DNA from: Avena insularis
Lineage: Eukaryota > Streptophyta > Magnoliopsida > Poales > Poaceae
Direction: 5' to 3'
Length of the DNA: 64,000 nucleotides
Assembly (NCBI GenBank): GCA_023614405.1
Contig: CM042687.1
Coordinates: 264,349,480 to 264,413,479, forward strand
Part shown: positions 1-10,289 of the stretch, in pieces
Position numbering within the stretch: position 1 is the first letter of the stretch
Layout: each line of letters opens with the position of its first letter
Translations under genes and position numbers: made by a program
The notes under the pieces: model-generated
The model's database searches: none
What the model saw: only the letters and a program-made list of their open reading frames with translations
What the model was told of the DNA's origin: nothing

Positions 1-1007
1 ATATGACAAGTTAATTTGCATTGGAATGTAACCCTAAGACATGCTCGACGATTTAATCGGGGTTCCGAGGGGTGAAAACCCTAACTCGGGGAAACTTCGG
101 AACATATGAGAGGGGTGCATTTGTTCTTCTAATTATACTTGTCATTTAAGTTGTTTAACAATGCATGATTATAGGTTAAATAGATAGGTTTCATTTTTCT
201 GAACAATTTGATATATTATTTGTATTTTTCTGACTTATAAACAATAAGTTATTGATTTTACAATATTAAATCATTTTCTGGAATTAAAAACAAAAAGGCA
301 AATAGTTTTTACACCGGGGCGACCCCTAGCCAGTGAGACTGACAGATGGGCCCTAGTGCCAACTCAGCCTCCACGCAAGCAAGCAGGCCCCACCGAACCC
401 TGGTTATTTTTCACGAGTTCACAGTCTACCCACTGGGGCTGGCCGGTGGGCCAGGGCCATGGCCACCTCGGCGCCCGCTCGGCTCGCCGGTGAGCACTGT
501 GCGGTGGCCGGCGACGTTGCTAGAGGGCTCGGGAGGGGGCGTGCGTGGGTTTGTTCGAAAGAGGGCGTTGAGGGGAACCTAACTAGTAGGGCACCGCCCG
601 GATTTGGTCCCCGGAATAGGGCACGCAACAACATGCAGCGGCGGCGGATGGCGGCGGACGGCGCGGGAGAAGGACAGAGCGCTAGGGGAGGAAAGAAGGG
701 GTCCCAGAGAGTTACAAGCTCACCCTCGACGCGTGTGTAGCCTTGGCGGGGACGGAGGAGATCGGCAGCAACGGTGATGGCAAGGCGGAGCTCGTCGGTG
801 ATGGGGAAGACGCGGTCGATTCCAGTCGCGCGGCTTCGATTCCTTCGGCGAGGAGGATAAGCACAGCGAGGCAGCGCGTGGAGGCCGACGGCGAGACGAT
901 GGTTGGGCAGCCTGACGGCGTCCGAGCGGTTGTCCTCGCGGCGGCGGCGATCTCTGTTGCGGGTGAGTGAGAAAGAGGAACGGGGAAGAAGGAGAAGGGG
1001 CATGGTT
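1..1007. other. Unclassified segment left of the CACTA element, possibly part of an old LTR
   Basis: The first 310 bases are AT-rich. Bases 310-1000 are GC-rich with scattered short frames on both strands and no recognisable protein. The layout (AT-rich block, then a GC-rich leader-like block) resembles the layout of the ~3.1-kb Gypsy LTRs found later at 37.9-50.6 kb. A degenerate end of that family lies on the other side of the CACTA element, so this could be the interrupted first half of the same LTR. No clear base-level match was established by eye. Confidence 0.3.
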
Positions 1008-1017
1008 AACTAGTAGG

Positions 1018-1180
1018 GGACCTTTAGTCCCGGTTGGTGGCTCCAACCGGGACTAAAGGGTTATACGTCCCGGTTGGAGCCACCAACCGGGACGTATAGT
1101 CCAATATTTTCAGCAGACCAAGGGTTGGCGCGCAGGGGGTCTTTAGTCCCGGTTGGTGGCTCCAACCGGGACATATTCCC
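1018..1180. repeat. Left subterminal hairpin repeats of the CACTA element
   Basis: Three blocks of AGTCCCGGTTGG or its complement occur here. The first (1020-1058) is a near-perfect palindrome: CTTTAGTCCCGGTTGG, a five-base loop, and CCAACCGGGACTAAAG. The second (1066-1098) is a similar palindrome. The same unit recurs at 3077-3235 and 7803-7942. Family knowledge: such subterminal arrays are bound by CACTA-encoded proteins. Confidence 0.8.
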
Positions 1181-1269
1181 CTGATTTCAAATTTTTTCAG
1201 GTATTTTCTCTCTGTTCCCGCCTTATTTTTTATTTTGGGGTTTAAATTTGTATTGTTTTTTAAATGATA

Positions 1270-1934
1270 ATTAATTTGGAATTTAGAAAAACTTTAAACA
1301 TAAAAAGTGTTTGGATATGAATAAATAATTCAAAACCATTTTCTGTTTTAAAAAATAATTAATGTAACCATTTACAATTAAAAATGAATTAACTTATATT
1401 TTTTTAATATCAATTTGGAATTTAGAAAAACTTTAAACATAAGAAGTGTATGGATTTTAATAAATAATCCAAAACCATTTTCTATTTTTAAAAAATAATT
1501 AATGTAACCTTTTAAAATGAATTAACTTATATTTTTGAATATTAATTTGGAATTTAGAAAAACTTTAAACATAAAAAGTGTTTGGATTTGAATAAATAAT
1601 TCAAAACCATTTTCTGTTTTAAAAAACAATTAATGTAACCATTTAAAATATGAACCATTTACAATTAAAAATGAATTAACTTATATTTTTTTAATATCAA
1701 TTTGGAATTTAGAAAAACTTTAAACATAAGAAGTGTATGGATTTGAATAAATAATCCAAAACCATTTTCTATTTCTAAAAAATAAGTAATGTAACCTTTT
1801 AAAATGAATTAACTTTTATTTTCGAATATTTTGGAATTTAGAAAAACTTTAAACATAAGAAGTGTATGGATTTGAATAAATAATCCAAAACCATTTTCTA
1901 TTTTTAAAAAATAATTAATGTAACCTTTTAAAAT
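1270..1934. repeat. AT-rich tandem repeat, five diverged copies
   Basis: The phrase GGAATTTAGAAAAACTTTAA followed by ACATAA.AAGTGT recurs with starts near 1277, 1414, 1546, 1703 and 1833. The units are about 130-157 bp and differ by point changes and small indels. No coding potential is visible. The array lies inside the left arm of the CACTA element. Confidence 0.85.
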
Positions 1935-2843
1935 GAAGATAGGGGACGAGCATCGTTAGAACTTGCATTGGATCTCTGAAGAAACCACATATGCGAGTCT
2001 AAAAATAATTTTTTCAAAAAATCACGGGCGATAGATCATGTACCTGTAGTACAAACCGGACCCACTTCCTATCGATTCGGCAGACATTTGTCCTTTTTAC
2101 CCGGGATGGACGAAAAGGTTTGAGATGTACCGGTTGGGAGATAGTCCATGTAAGGTGGTCTAGTATTTTAGGAAAATGAAACGGTAGCATTTTGAAACGG
2201 CATTTTGGTGGTTACTTCACAAAACGACCCGTTTTTTGCGCTCGGAAAATGGAAAAGGGCTTTTCCGTGCGACAAAAAGGAAAACTTCCTCCTGCAACAT
2301 TGTTCTCCATACCAATGTCCACACACATGCATAATATGGGCACAACATCACAAACTATGCCGTGATTCAGCACATAACATCGGTCATTTGGACCGAAAGC
2401 CATGAAACCTCGAACATGATAGGTCATTTTGTGAAGGTTTTTTCGAAACATGATCAATATACCAAGTCTGGTATTTTTCCTTTCAACTATATAACAATAT
2501 GACACCACGCGAAGGATTTTCATTGTTCGGATTTTTTTCGAATTTATTATGCCCGTTTTGAATTATCTGAATTTCTAACTATGGTCGAACCGGTGTGCAT
2601 GAAGATAGGGGACAAGCATCGTTAGAACTTGCATTGGATCTCTGAAGAAACCACATATTGCGAGTCTAAAAATGATTTTTTCAAAAAATCACGGGCGATA
2701 GATCATGTACCTATAGTACAAACCGGACCCACTTCCTGCCGATTCGGCAGACATATGTCCTTTTTACCCGGGATGGACGAAAAGGTTTGAGATGTACCGG
2801 TTGGGAGATAGTCTATGTAAGGTGGTCTAGTATTTTAGGAAAA
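1935..2843. repeat. Direct duplication of a ~242-bp segment (1935-2176 and 2601-2843)
   Basis: Both copies begin GAAGATAGGGGAC.AGCATC and end TAGTATTTTAGGAAAA, 666 bases apart, and they match almost base for base. The 424 bases between them are single-copy within the window. This looks like a segmental duplication inside the CACTA element rather than LTRs: the copies do not start TG or end CA, and no primer site follows. Confidence 0.85.
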
Positions 2844-2853
2844 CGGGCTGAGG

Positions 2854-2949
2854 ATCCCCGGTGTGGCAGGTGACGATGATGATGATGATGACGACGACGA
2901 TGAAGACCCTGAAGCTGCGTACTATAGGACTAGGCATGATTATGACTAA
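2854..2949 (+). pseudogene. C-terminal tail of an unknown acidic ORF (Asp-rich)
   Basis: The frame reads a run of ten aspartates, then EDPEAAYYRTRHDYD and a TAA stop at 2947-2949. The triplet run GAT/GAC could be a simple repeat, but the ordered residues after it and the clean stop look like the end of a real protein. It lies in the CACTA element on the strand opposite the transposase, where a second CACTA ORF could end. The upstream reading frame is not preserved past the duplicated segment, so nothing longer can be claimed. Confidence 0.35.
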
Positions 2950-2977
2950 AGGGGGCGGCTTTAGTCCTGAGTGTTAG

Positions 2978-4040
2978 CTAGTCCTGGTTTGTCCCAGTTT
3001 TTAATATTAATAAATGTCTTGAGTGTTACCTAATAAATAGAGGGAAATGCCTATATAAAGAGAGGGTTCATATTTAGTCCCGGTTGGAGAAACCAACCTT
3101 GTTGAAGGGATTCTGGCCAGTGGGCCAGACAACACTAATAATAGGGGTGAGTGTCGACATTATGTCGTGCGGCTTGTACCTTGTCCCGGATGGTGTCACC
3201 AACCGGGACTAAAGATGAACCCAACCGGGACTAAAGATGAGTCAGCACTAATAATAGGGGTGAGTGTCGACATTATGTCGTGAGTGTCGACATTATGCCG
3301 AGCTGCTTGTACTATAAATATGCATCCTTGTGAGTCCAGTCATCCAGCCAGTTTGAGGCATCTCCAAGATGGTTTTAGAGAGTAGGGACACCACTACGGC
3401 CAGTTTCAGGGAGATGCCGACAGAGCCCAGTCCTCCGGCATCTCCGAGAAACTGGTCATAGAGGCACTCCCTAATATGTGAAATTAGTTAGCTCCGAGGC
3501 GTATTGATCTAGTTAGTGAAGTTACAAGCTGCAAGATGGTTTTGAGGCGAGGACACCACTGCGGCCAGTTCGAGGAGATGCCACGGAGCCAGTCCTCCGG
3601 CATCTCCGAGAAACTGGTCATAGACGCACTCCCTAATATGTGAAATTAGTTAGCTCCGAGGCGTATTGATCTACTTAGTGAAGTTACAAGCTGCAAGATG
3701 GTTTTCGAGAGCAGGGACACCACTGCGGCCAGTTTCAGGGAGATGCCGACGGAGCCCAGTCCTCCGGCATCTCCGAGAAACTGGTCATAGAGGCACTCCC
3801 TAATATGTGAAATTAGTTAGCTCCGAGGTGTATTGATCTAGTTAGTGAAGTTACAAGCCGCAAGATGGTTTTCGAGAGCAGGGACACCACTCTGACCAGT
3901 TCAGGAGATGCGTGAGCCCAGCCCTCCGGCATCTCCAAGAAACTGGTCATAGAGGCACTCCCGGTCCAGCCACAAAACAGGACTAACACTCAAGACATTT
4001 ATTAATATTAAAAACTGAGACTACAAAACCGGGACTAAAG
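2978..4040. repeat. Long inverted repeat (arms 2978-3028 and 3984-4040) enclosing a tandem array
   Basis: The left arm contains TTTTTAATATTAATAAATGT followed by CTTGAGTGTTA. The right arm is its reverse complement, starting TAACACTCAAGACATTTATT. Homology continues outward through a TAGTCC.GGTTT block on each side. The arms enclose about 950 bp that include further CCAACCGGGACTAAAG blocks and the 165-bp tandem repeats. It may be an internal rearrangement of the CACTA subterminal region or a non-autonomous element nested within it. No flanking target duplication was identified. Confidence 0.75.
3367..3960. repeat. ~165-bp tandem repeat, four copies, each with an internal hairpin
   Basis: Units start at AGATGGTTTT, at 3367, 3534, 3696 and 3863 (spacings 167, 162, 167). 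Each unit carries CCAGTTTCAGGGAGATGCCG and, about 15 bases later, CGGCATCTCCGAGAAACTGG, an imperfect inverted repeat of about 20 bases per arm. The last copy is shorter and degraded in its left arm. No ORF runs through the array. Confidence 0.85.
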
Positions 4041-4302
4041 GTCACAAACCGCGAAAGATATCCTTCGATCAAGCCACAAACCGCGAAAGACATGAACTAG
4101 AGTTACATAATATGAGCATGAACTTCTTGGCATATGTCATTCCTTATGACCGCTTCAGACGTAACCATGGAGCATCTTCTTTACTTAACGGAATGCTTGG
4201 GTCAGTTTTCCTTTGTGAAGGCGGAATTTCATCAAACTTATTATAATCTTGACATATGCATCTTGTCATCGATTCCCACGATGTTTCTTTTCCCTAAAAG
4301 AA

Positions 4303-7300
4303 CTATGTGACGCTTTGGCTCATCATATGATGTATTCGTTTGCATATTTTTTCTTTTTTTGGTCTGGAGGACATGTCCTTCACATAGAAAACCTGAGACA
4401 CATCATTGGCTAGGACGAATGGTTCATCTCTATAACCAAGATTGTTGAGATCCACTGTTGTCATTCCGTACAACTGGTCTATCTTTACCCCTTCCCCATT
4501 CAGGTTGACCCATTTGCAGCGAAACAAAGGGACCTTAAAAGAGACTCCATAGTCTAGTTCCCATATCTCCTATATGTAACCATAATATGTGTCCTTTTGT
4601 CCATTCTCGTCTATTGCATCAAAGCGGACACCACTATTTTGGTTGGTGCTCTTTTTATCTTGGGCGATCGTGTAGAATGTATTCCCATTTATTTCATACC
4701 CTTGGAAATTCAATACAGTAGAAGATGGTGACGCGGCCAACAAGTATAGCTGATCTCCAACAGTGGTGTCATTCAAGAGATGTGTCCGCATCCAACCACC
4801 GAAAGACTTCATGTGTTCATCTGTAATCCATGATTCAAAGCTTCCCGGGTTTTTGAGCGTACAATATTCTTGTGTTCCTCGATATCTGGAGCTGCCAAGG
4901 TGGAATTATGTAGAAGCTGTAGTGTGCTTTAGTGAAAGAATCCCGTCCCTACATATCATTGCTTTCTTTCCCAGTGCCTTTTCCACTTAGTCTTCCCTCA
5001 TGCATGAGTCGAAACACCAATCGGCTTAAGGTCGGGAATAAAGTCAACACAAAACTCAATGACCTCCTCTGTTCCATATCCCTTGGAGATGCTTCCTTCT
5101 GTCTATACGATTATGAACATATTTCTTTAAGACTCCATGAACCTCTCAAAGGGAACATATTGTGCAGAAATACCGGACCGAGAATGGCAATCTCTTCCAC
5201 TAGGTGAACCAGGAGATGCGTCATAATATTGAAGAAGGATGGTGGGAACACCAATTCAAAACTAACAAGACATTGTACCACATCCTTCTGTAACCTTGGC
5301 AGAATATCTGGATTGATTACCTTCTGAGATATTGCATTGAGGAATGCACACAGCTTCACAATGGGTACTCGAACATTTTCGGTAGAAGCCCCTCAATGCA
5401 ATCGAAGCAAGCTGCGTCATAATCACGTGTGATCATGAGACTTCAGGTTTTGGAACTTTTCTCGCCATATTTATTATCCCTTTATATTAGATGAGAAGCC
5501 CGACGGCACCTTGATCGTAAAGGACTTCAAAAAGATTTCCTTCTGCTTTGGTAAGAGCATATTGGCACGACTTAAGTGACGCCCTTTATCCGTCTTGTTA
5601 TCTGTATGCATGTTCTTTGGGTATTTCATAATTTGTTGGTCCTCCCGTGCTTTAGGTGTATCTTTTGTCTTCCCATACACGCCTAGGAATCCTAGCAGGT
5701 TCACGCAGAGATTCTTAAATCACGTGCATCACGTCAATTGAAGAGCGGACACAGGAATTTCCAATATGGCAGCTCCCAAAATATAGATTTCTTCTTACAC
5801 ATGGGTGCGTGTCTGTAGCGGCGTCGTTCGGAACTAATTGACCGGGACCCTTTCCAAAGATTACTTCTATGTCCTCGACCATACCAAATACATCATCACC
5901 AGCAGAGAGTTCAGGGCTTCTTAGGTGATCTGCCTCACCTTTGAAATGCTTGCCTTTCTTTCTTACGGGATGATTGGTCGGAAGAAATCGTCGATTCGCC
6001 AGGTACACAACCTTCTTGCATTTATGCAAATATGTACCTTCGGTCTTATCTAAACAGTGGGTGCATGCCTTATATCCTTTGTTTGTGCATCACGAAAGGT
6101 TACTAAGAGCAGGCCAATCATTGATGGTTACGAATAACAACCCTCGTAGATTAAATGGCTCCTGTTTGTTCTCATCCCACGCACGTACACCTGGTTTGCC
6201 CCACAACTGTAAGAGTTCTTCAACTAATGGCCTAAGGTACACATCAATGTTGCCGGTTGCTTGGGCCTTGGATGAGCATGGCATCATAATGAACTTACGC
6301 TTCATGCACAACCAAGGAGGCAGGTTGTAGATACATAGAGTCACGGGCCAGTCTTTGTGGCTGCAGCTCTGCTCCCCAAAAGGATTCATGCCATCCGTAC
6401 TTAGACCAAACCATAAGTTCCTTGCGTCACCGCAAAGTCCAGGAAGTCTCTCTTGATTTTTCTCCACTGACCCATCGCCAGGTGTCTCAACTTCCGTCTT
6501 TCTTACGGTCTTCTTTGTGCCATCGCAACAACCTGGCATGCTCTTTGTTTCGAACATGCGTTTCAACCTTGGTATTATAGGAGCATACCACATAACCTTA
6601 GCAGGAACCCTCTTAGGAGGGGCTCTCCCTCAACATCACCGGGGTCATCTCGTCGATCTTATATCAAGCAGCGTTGCATACCGAGCATTTATCTAAATTC
6701 TCATACTCCTTACATGTAGAGGATGCGATCATTAATGCATGCATGTATCTTTTGCACATCTAATCCTAGAGGACAGAGAGTCTTCTTTGCTTCGTAGGTA
6801 CTCTCGGGAAGTTCGTTATGTTTTGGAAACTTCGGCTTCATTATTTTCAGCATATTTTCAAATGAGGAGTCAGTTAGACCACACTCGCCTTCCATCGCAA
6901 CAATTCCATGTGGTACCGAGCTTTGTCTGCCATCTTCACAATTTGGGTACAACAATTTCTTGTGATCTTCTAACATGCCCTCTAACTTCAACTTCTCATT
7001 TTCATTTCACAGTCTCGCTTTGCATCGAAATGACCCTACCAAGTTCATCGGCGGCTCATCTAATGCCCGTTCTTCACCTCTTTCCTCTCTATTGTCTTCC
7101 ATTGCGGTATCCTGATTCAGGAAACATATGATGATAGTTGTTATCATCATCTTCTTCTTCACCATCTTCCATCATAACCCCTCTTTCCCCGTGCTTGGTC
7201 CAGCAATTATAGTTGGGCATGAAACCTTTCATAATCAGGTGGCCGTGAATTATTTTCGAGGAAGAGTACTCCTTGTTGTTCCGACATTGAACACATGGAC

Positions 7301-7418
7301 AACGTATAAATCCATTCTCTTTGTTTGCCGTAGCCACATCGATAAATTTATCCATGCCTTTGATATACCGGCTACCACGGTCACCGTACATCCATTCCCG
7401 ACCGTTCATCTGCATCAT
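4303..7418 (-). pseudogene. TNP2-like CACTA transposase, multiply broken
   Basis: Read on the minus strand, fragments appear in the order of a grass CACTA transposase. A transposase-associated N-terminal domain lies at 7089-7418 (WMYGDR, FIRCPCVQCRN, HLIMKGFMPNY). The Transposase_21/TNP2 core lies at about 5474-6991 (LEDHKKLLYP, STYEAKKTLCPLGL, LSTDGMNPFGEQ, LCIYNLPPWLCMKRKFIMM, IDVMHV). A DUF4218 domain follows at about 5111-5359 (LCAFLNAISQKV, LPRLQKDVVQCLVSFELVFP). A DUF4216 domain lies at 4303-4812 (GVRFDAIDENGQKDTYYGYI, FRCKWVN). The pieces lie in different frames with stops between them, so no functional enzyme can be made. The element is presumed immobile unless helped in trans. Confidence 0.9.
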
Positions 7419-7744
7419 ATAAGTAAGTTTATCAAAAAATAGGACATCATAAATAGTGAAATAACCAATTCACACCGACACATGAATTGTATCAATGACC
7501 TAGAAAAGATAAGATTGCTAACCTCGATTGAGGGAAATAAAGAGGAGAAAGCTCAAGTGCGTCTCAGACACCTTCTATATTTTTGTTCTATGAGATATTC
7601 AACGGGATTATTCACTCAAACATTTCAACAAACACCTTCAATGCATGCATGAGAAAAAACTAGCACACCCCCTCACACCTTCCACCATTCGAAAAAACAG
7701 AGTGGAGGCAGAGGGGTCAGGCGTGCATTTATAGAGGAAGGGTC
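7419..7744 (-). promoter_or_regulatory. Probable leader and promoter of the CACTA transposase, with TATA box at 7727-7734
   Basis: On the minus strand 7727-7734 reads CTATAAAT, a plausible TATA box, followed by an AT-rich leader running to the transposase N-terminus at 7418. No other function was seen in these 326 bases. Promoter activity is inferred from position only. Confidence 0.4.
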
Positions 7745-7984
7745 TTTAGTCGGTTGGAGCCAACAGCAGGACTAAAGGTGCCTGCACGCCACGTGGTGTG
7801 GTTAACCTTTAGTCCCGGTTGGTGGCTCCAACCGGGACGCATGCCCCCTTACCAACCGGGACGCATGCCCCTGGCCCCGTGCCCGCTCCAACCGGGACGC
7901 ATGCCAGCATTAGTCCCGGTTGGTGGCGCAACCGGGACTAATGCTCCGAGGGGTCGCGAACGGATAGCCCTTTTTCCTCTAGTG
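7745..7984. repeat. Right subterminal repeats and terminus of the CACTA element
   Basis: AGTCCCGGTTGG or CCAACCGGGAC occurs repeatedly at 7803-7942, including a palindrome at 7912-7942. The region ends with the terminal inverted repeat CCCTTTTTCCTCTAGTG at 7968-7984. Confidence 0.85.
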
Positions 7985-7987
7985 CAA

Positions 7988-9302
7988 GTCCTACTATTTT
8001 CATTACACTTAGTGGATTTTTGTAACATGCATGTAAAGGTTTACTATATTTTATGCTATGCTAAATCCTAATAGGATACACTTATATATTCCTTAGTGGA
8101 AACATTGTAGTTGTAGTATGCTTAGCCCTGCTATATATTGGGATGGGATACATGTTATGATTATATGAAGAGTTGAAAAGATATATGTTTTATATAATAA
8201 AACAAGTACTCAATGAACCACCTGGGTGGACAAGGATACTCAAGTTTTGGACAAGGTGGCAACAAAAGGAACCATGTTTATATGGCCATCTCTTTTTGTA
8301 TGTGAACTAGAAGAAAACCACCCAGGGACTTAGAGATTGAACATGTTTCTCGTACAGTGGCTTCCGTGTATAGCCACATGCTAAATGGGCTCTGGCTTAG
8401 TCAACTACATAGTGGAAGACCCATGCATTGGCATCTTCAGGTTAACTAGAATTGTGTAAGGGAACTTGAAACCCTACATTGGTGCCTGGATGACAAGCTA
8501 GCATTGTGTATTGGGAGGACTTCTATGGAAAGACTTTGTCACATTCTCAATCTGCCAGTACTCCATCTTGGTGAGTACTTATCCAGCGGCCACTGGTGGC
8601 ATCAAGATGAGATTGTGTCATGTGGGTAAAGTGTACAACTTCTGCAGAAGATCAAATTCTAAGTACTTAGTCGTGTCCCCGGTTATGGATAATACTGAGC
8701 AACTAAGGCCTGAAGCTATGGAAGATCTCGACATTCCAATTTCTCAAAGTCAAACTTGATGGTGACAACAAGGGATTTGAAGCACTTGGAGTTTTCCAAG
8801 AAGTTCAAAAAGATTTGACAAAGATCAAAAACTATTTTGGAAAAGGTAGGATAAAACTATATTGCTTTCTACAAAAGAGCTTAAACCGTACTTAGCCAAA
8901 TATGCATGTAAATGATAGGATCCACTTATTTATACATAGTAGTGAAACTTGCCAATACAATTCAAATGTATTGACCCTTGTGGCTATAACTTATTGTGTT
9001 GCAGGTTTGTTTGATGTTACTGAAGTTTATTGATTAGGATTACAAGTCTATAACCAACATGTTTGCCTGTGGCACTTTGAAGATGAAGGACCCCATGCTA
9101 TTGTTATATTCTGCTGCATTGTAATGAGATAGCCAAATGAGCTATGTAAGATGTAATAAATTATGTTATTCCTGGTTATAAAGTTGTATTATGACCCTTG
9201 TTTCTTGATATTACATCTTAACTGTGGATGCTAGCTATTTATCCAGGGACTAGCATTGTAAACACAGGGATCTCTACCTTATTAAAGGTTGGGAACCTTA
9301 CA
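7988..9302 (+). repeat. Degenerate Gypsy LTR remnant, same family as element C LTRs
   Basis: Its reverse complement matches, with many substitutions and indels, the first ~1.2 kb of the LTR at 37900-41062. Shared landmarks include the LTR terminus (AAAGGTTGGGAACCTTACA here against AAAGGGAGGGATCTTACA), GGATGCTAGC..TTATCCAGGGACTAGCATTG, the TTAGCCAAATATGCATGTA block and TATGCTATGCTAAATCCTA. The right terminus at 9302 is preserved. The left side is cut by the CACTA element. The orientation is that of a + strand LTR. It is clearly older than elements A and C. Confidence 0.7.
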
Positions 9303-10289
9303 TTTACATTCATTCATAATGATGGCACCATTATCCTCCGGAAGATTGCTATTTTTTGAGCTCCCATAGCTCCTCCGAATTATTTAGATTTCTCTCTTGT
9401 TGTTATGTTCGACTACTCAATTGCTACGCTTGATGGCGATGAGTATACATGGACAGTTCTTGAGAACCTGTTCTAGATCCGATTTTTTCGAATGCTTATC
9501 CACAAAGGGTCAGTGTTTGCGACCACGACATCGGCAGTTTTTATGTCTAGAATCCTCTGTATTGTGGTAAGTTTGATCGACACCTATTGTAATCACTAGT
9601 TTCAGTTTTTATGGATGTAAACTAGTTTTGGTTGATTTGGCCATCATTTCTTTTTCAAGGTCCTATTCTGCTCCCGGCACCACCTATCGCGCATTTGGGG
9701 AGGACAACCTTAATGACATAGATGATGAGGAGTACAATCCTGGTTTATGGTTCTTAGCAATATCTGTAGACAAATCTTGCCTTCTTCTTATCCATACTGA
9801 GGGCGTAAATGATGAGGAGTTTTATGGCAGTACTTATGATGGCCATGGCAATCCTGTTGCTGATCATAGTGTTGATCGCTGCGGTCGCACTACTGGCACC
9901 TGTGCTAGTGGGTTTGGCTACAAGGTGTACTCAAAGGACACTTTTTACTTGTTTCCACCTACGCCATGGATACCGATCGCTGACCTGGGACATATTCCCT
10001 TTTCCTTGGATTGAACTATCCGATTAACATTGCAGTAGGCGGTGCAGATGTTTCCCCAGGATATCTGACGAGAAGCAACTGTGTCTACACCTCCCACCAT
10101 GCAATAGGACTTGGATATACGCCGTTTCCTGAAATATGCTGCTTCAGTCTAAATATTGAAGAAGTAGCTATTGGTTTCTCAACCAACGTTGTATGGAAAT
10201 CTCCGGAGACTCCATTATGGTTCATCCCGAGCTTCACAAATGCCCGGGATTGGAACCTAGCTACTGTAAGTACTCGTAATACTATGTAA
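9303..10289 (+). pseudogene. F-box/DUF295-like protein fragment, broken, with splice signals
   Basis: A protein-like path can be followed through several frames. Residues such as PPNYLDFSLVVMFDYS, LDGDEYTWTVLENL and IHKGSVFA, then DIGSFYV, lie in a first exon before a GTAAGT donor at 9570. After an acceptor (TTTTTCAAG, ending 9659) comes a second exon with SCLLLIHTEGVN, GFGYKVYSKDT, TPWIPIADLGHIPFSLD and then, one frame away, LNYPINIAVGG, SNCVYTSHH and SPETPLWFIPSF. It ends near another GTAAGT at 10267. The order 'wtvl / hkG.f.a / G.fyv / LLL / W..i.dLG / NcvYt / piWfiPs' is what I expect of grass DUF295 (KIB-like F-box) proteins. No F-box is seen. Premature stops (for example after ENLF) and at least two frameshifts make it a pseudogene. 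The family call is from memory of the domain pattern. Confidence 0.5.

Larger units (their letters stand above)
1008..7984 (-). mobile_element. Decayed autonomous CACTA (En/Spm) DNA transposon
   Basis: The right end is clear: 7967-7984 reads, on the minus strand, CACTAGAGGAAAAAGGG, a canonical CACTA terminus. Both ends carry repeated AGTCCCGGTTGG blocks in both orientations, the usual transposase-binding subterminal repeats of grass CACTA elements. A TNP2-type transposase pseudogene lies on the minus strand in between. The left end is tentative: 1008 reads AACTAGTAGGGGACC immediately before the first subterminal repeat, which would need the first C of CACTA to have mutated. The flanking triplets (GTT left, CAA right) do not match, so no 3-bp target duplication supports the left boundary. 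The interior holds several nested or amplified repeats. Confidence 0.8.

Noticed and set aside
419..1003. Long overlapping open frames on both strands in a GC-rich region
   Set aside because: No recognisable domain, several frames open at once because stops are rare in GC-rich DNA, and no promoter or splice context.
578..1017. Segment bracketed by two AACTAGTAGGG words, as if a small insertion
   Set aside because: Only about ten bases match, with no terminal inverted repeat. Likely chance, although the right copy coincides with the tentative CACTA left end.
1270..1934. CRISPR-like array of repeats
   Set aside because: Units are contiguous, long, AT-rich and diverged with no unique spacers. 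This is a plant nuclear sequence.
5974..6330. + strand ORF of 118 codons
   Set aside because: It lies antisense to the TNP2 transposase core and is explained as a shadow of that coding sequence.
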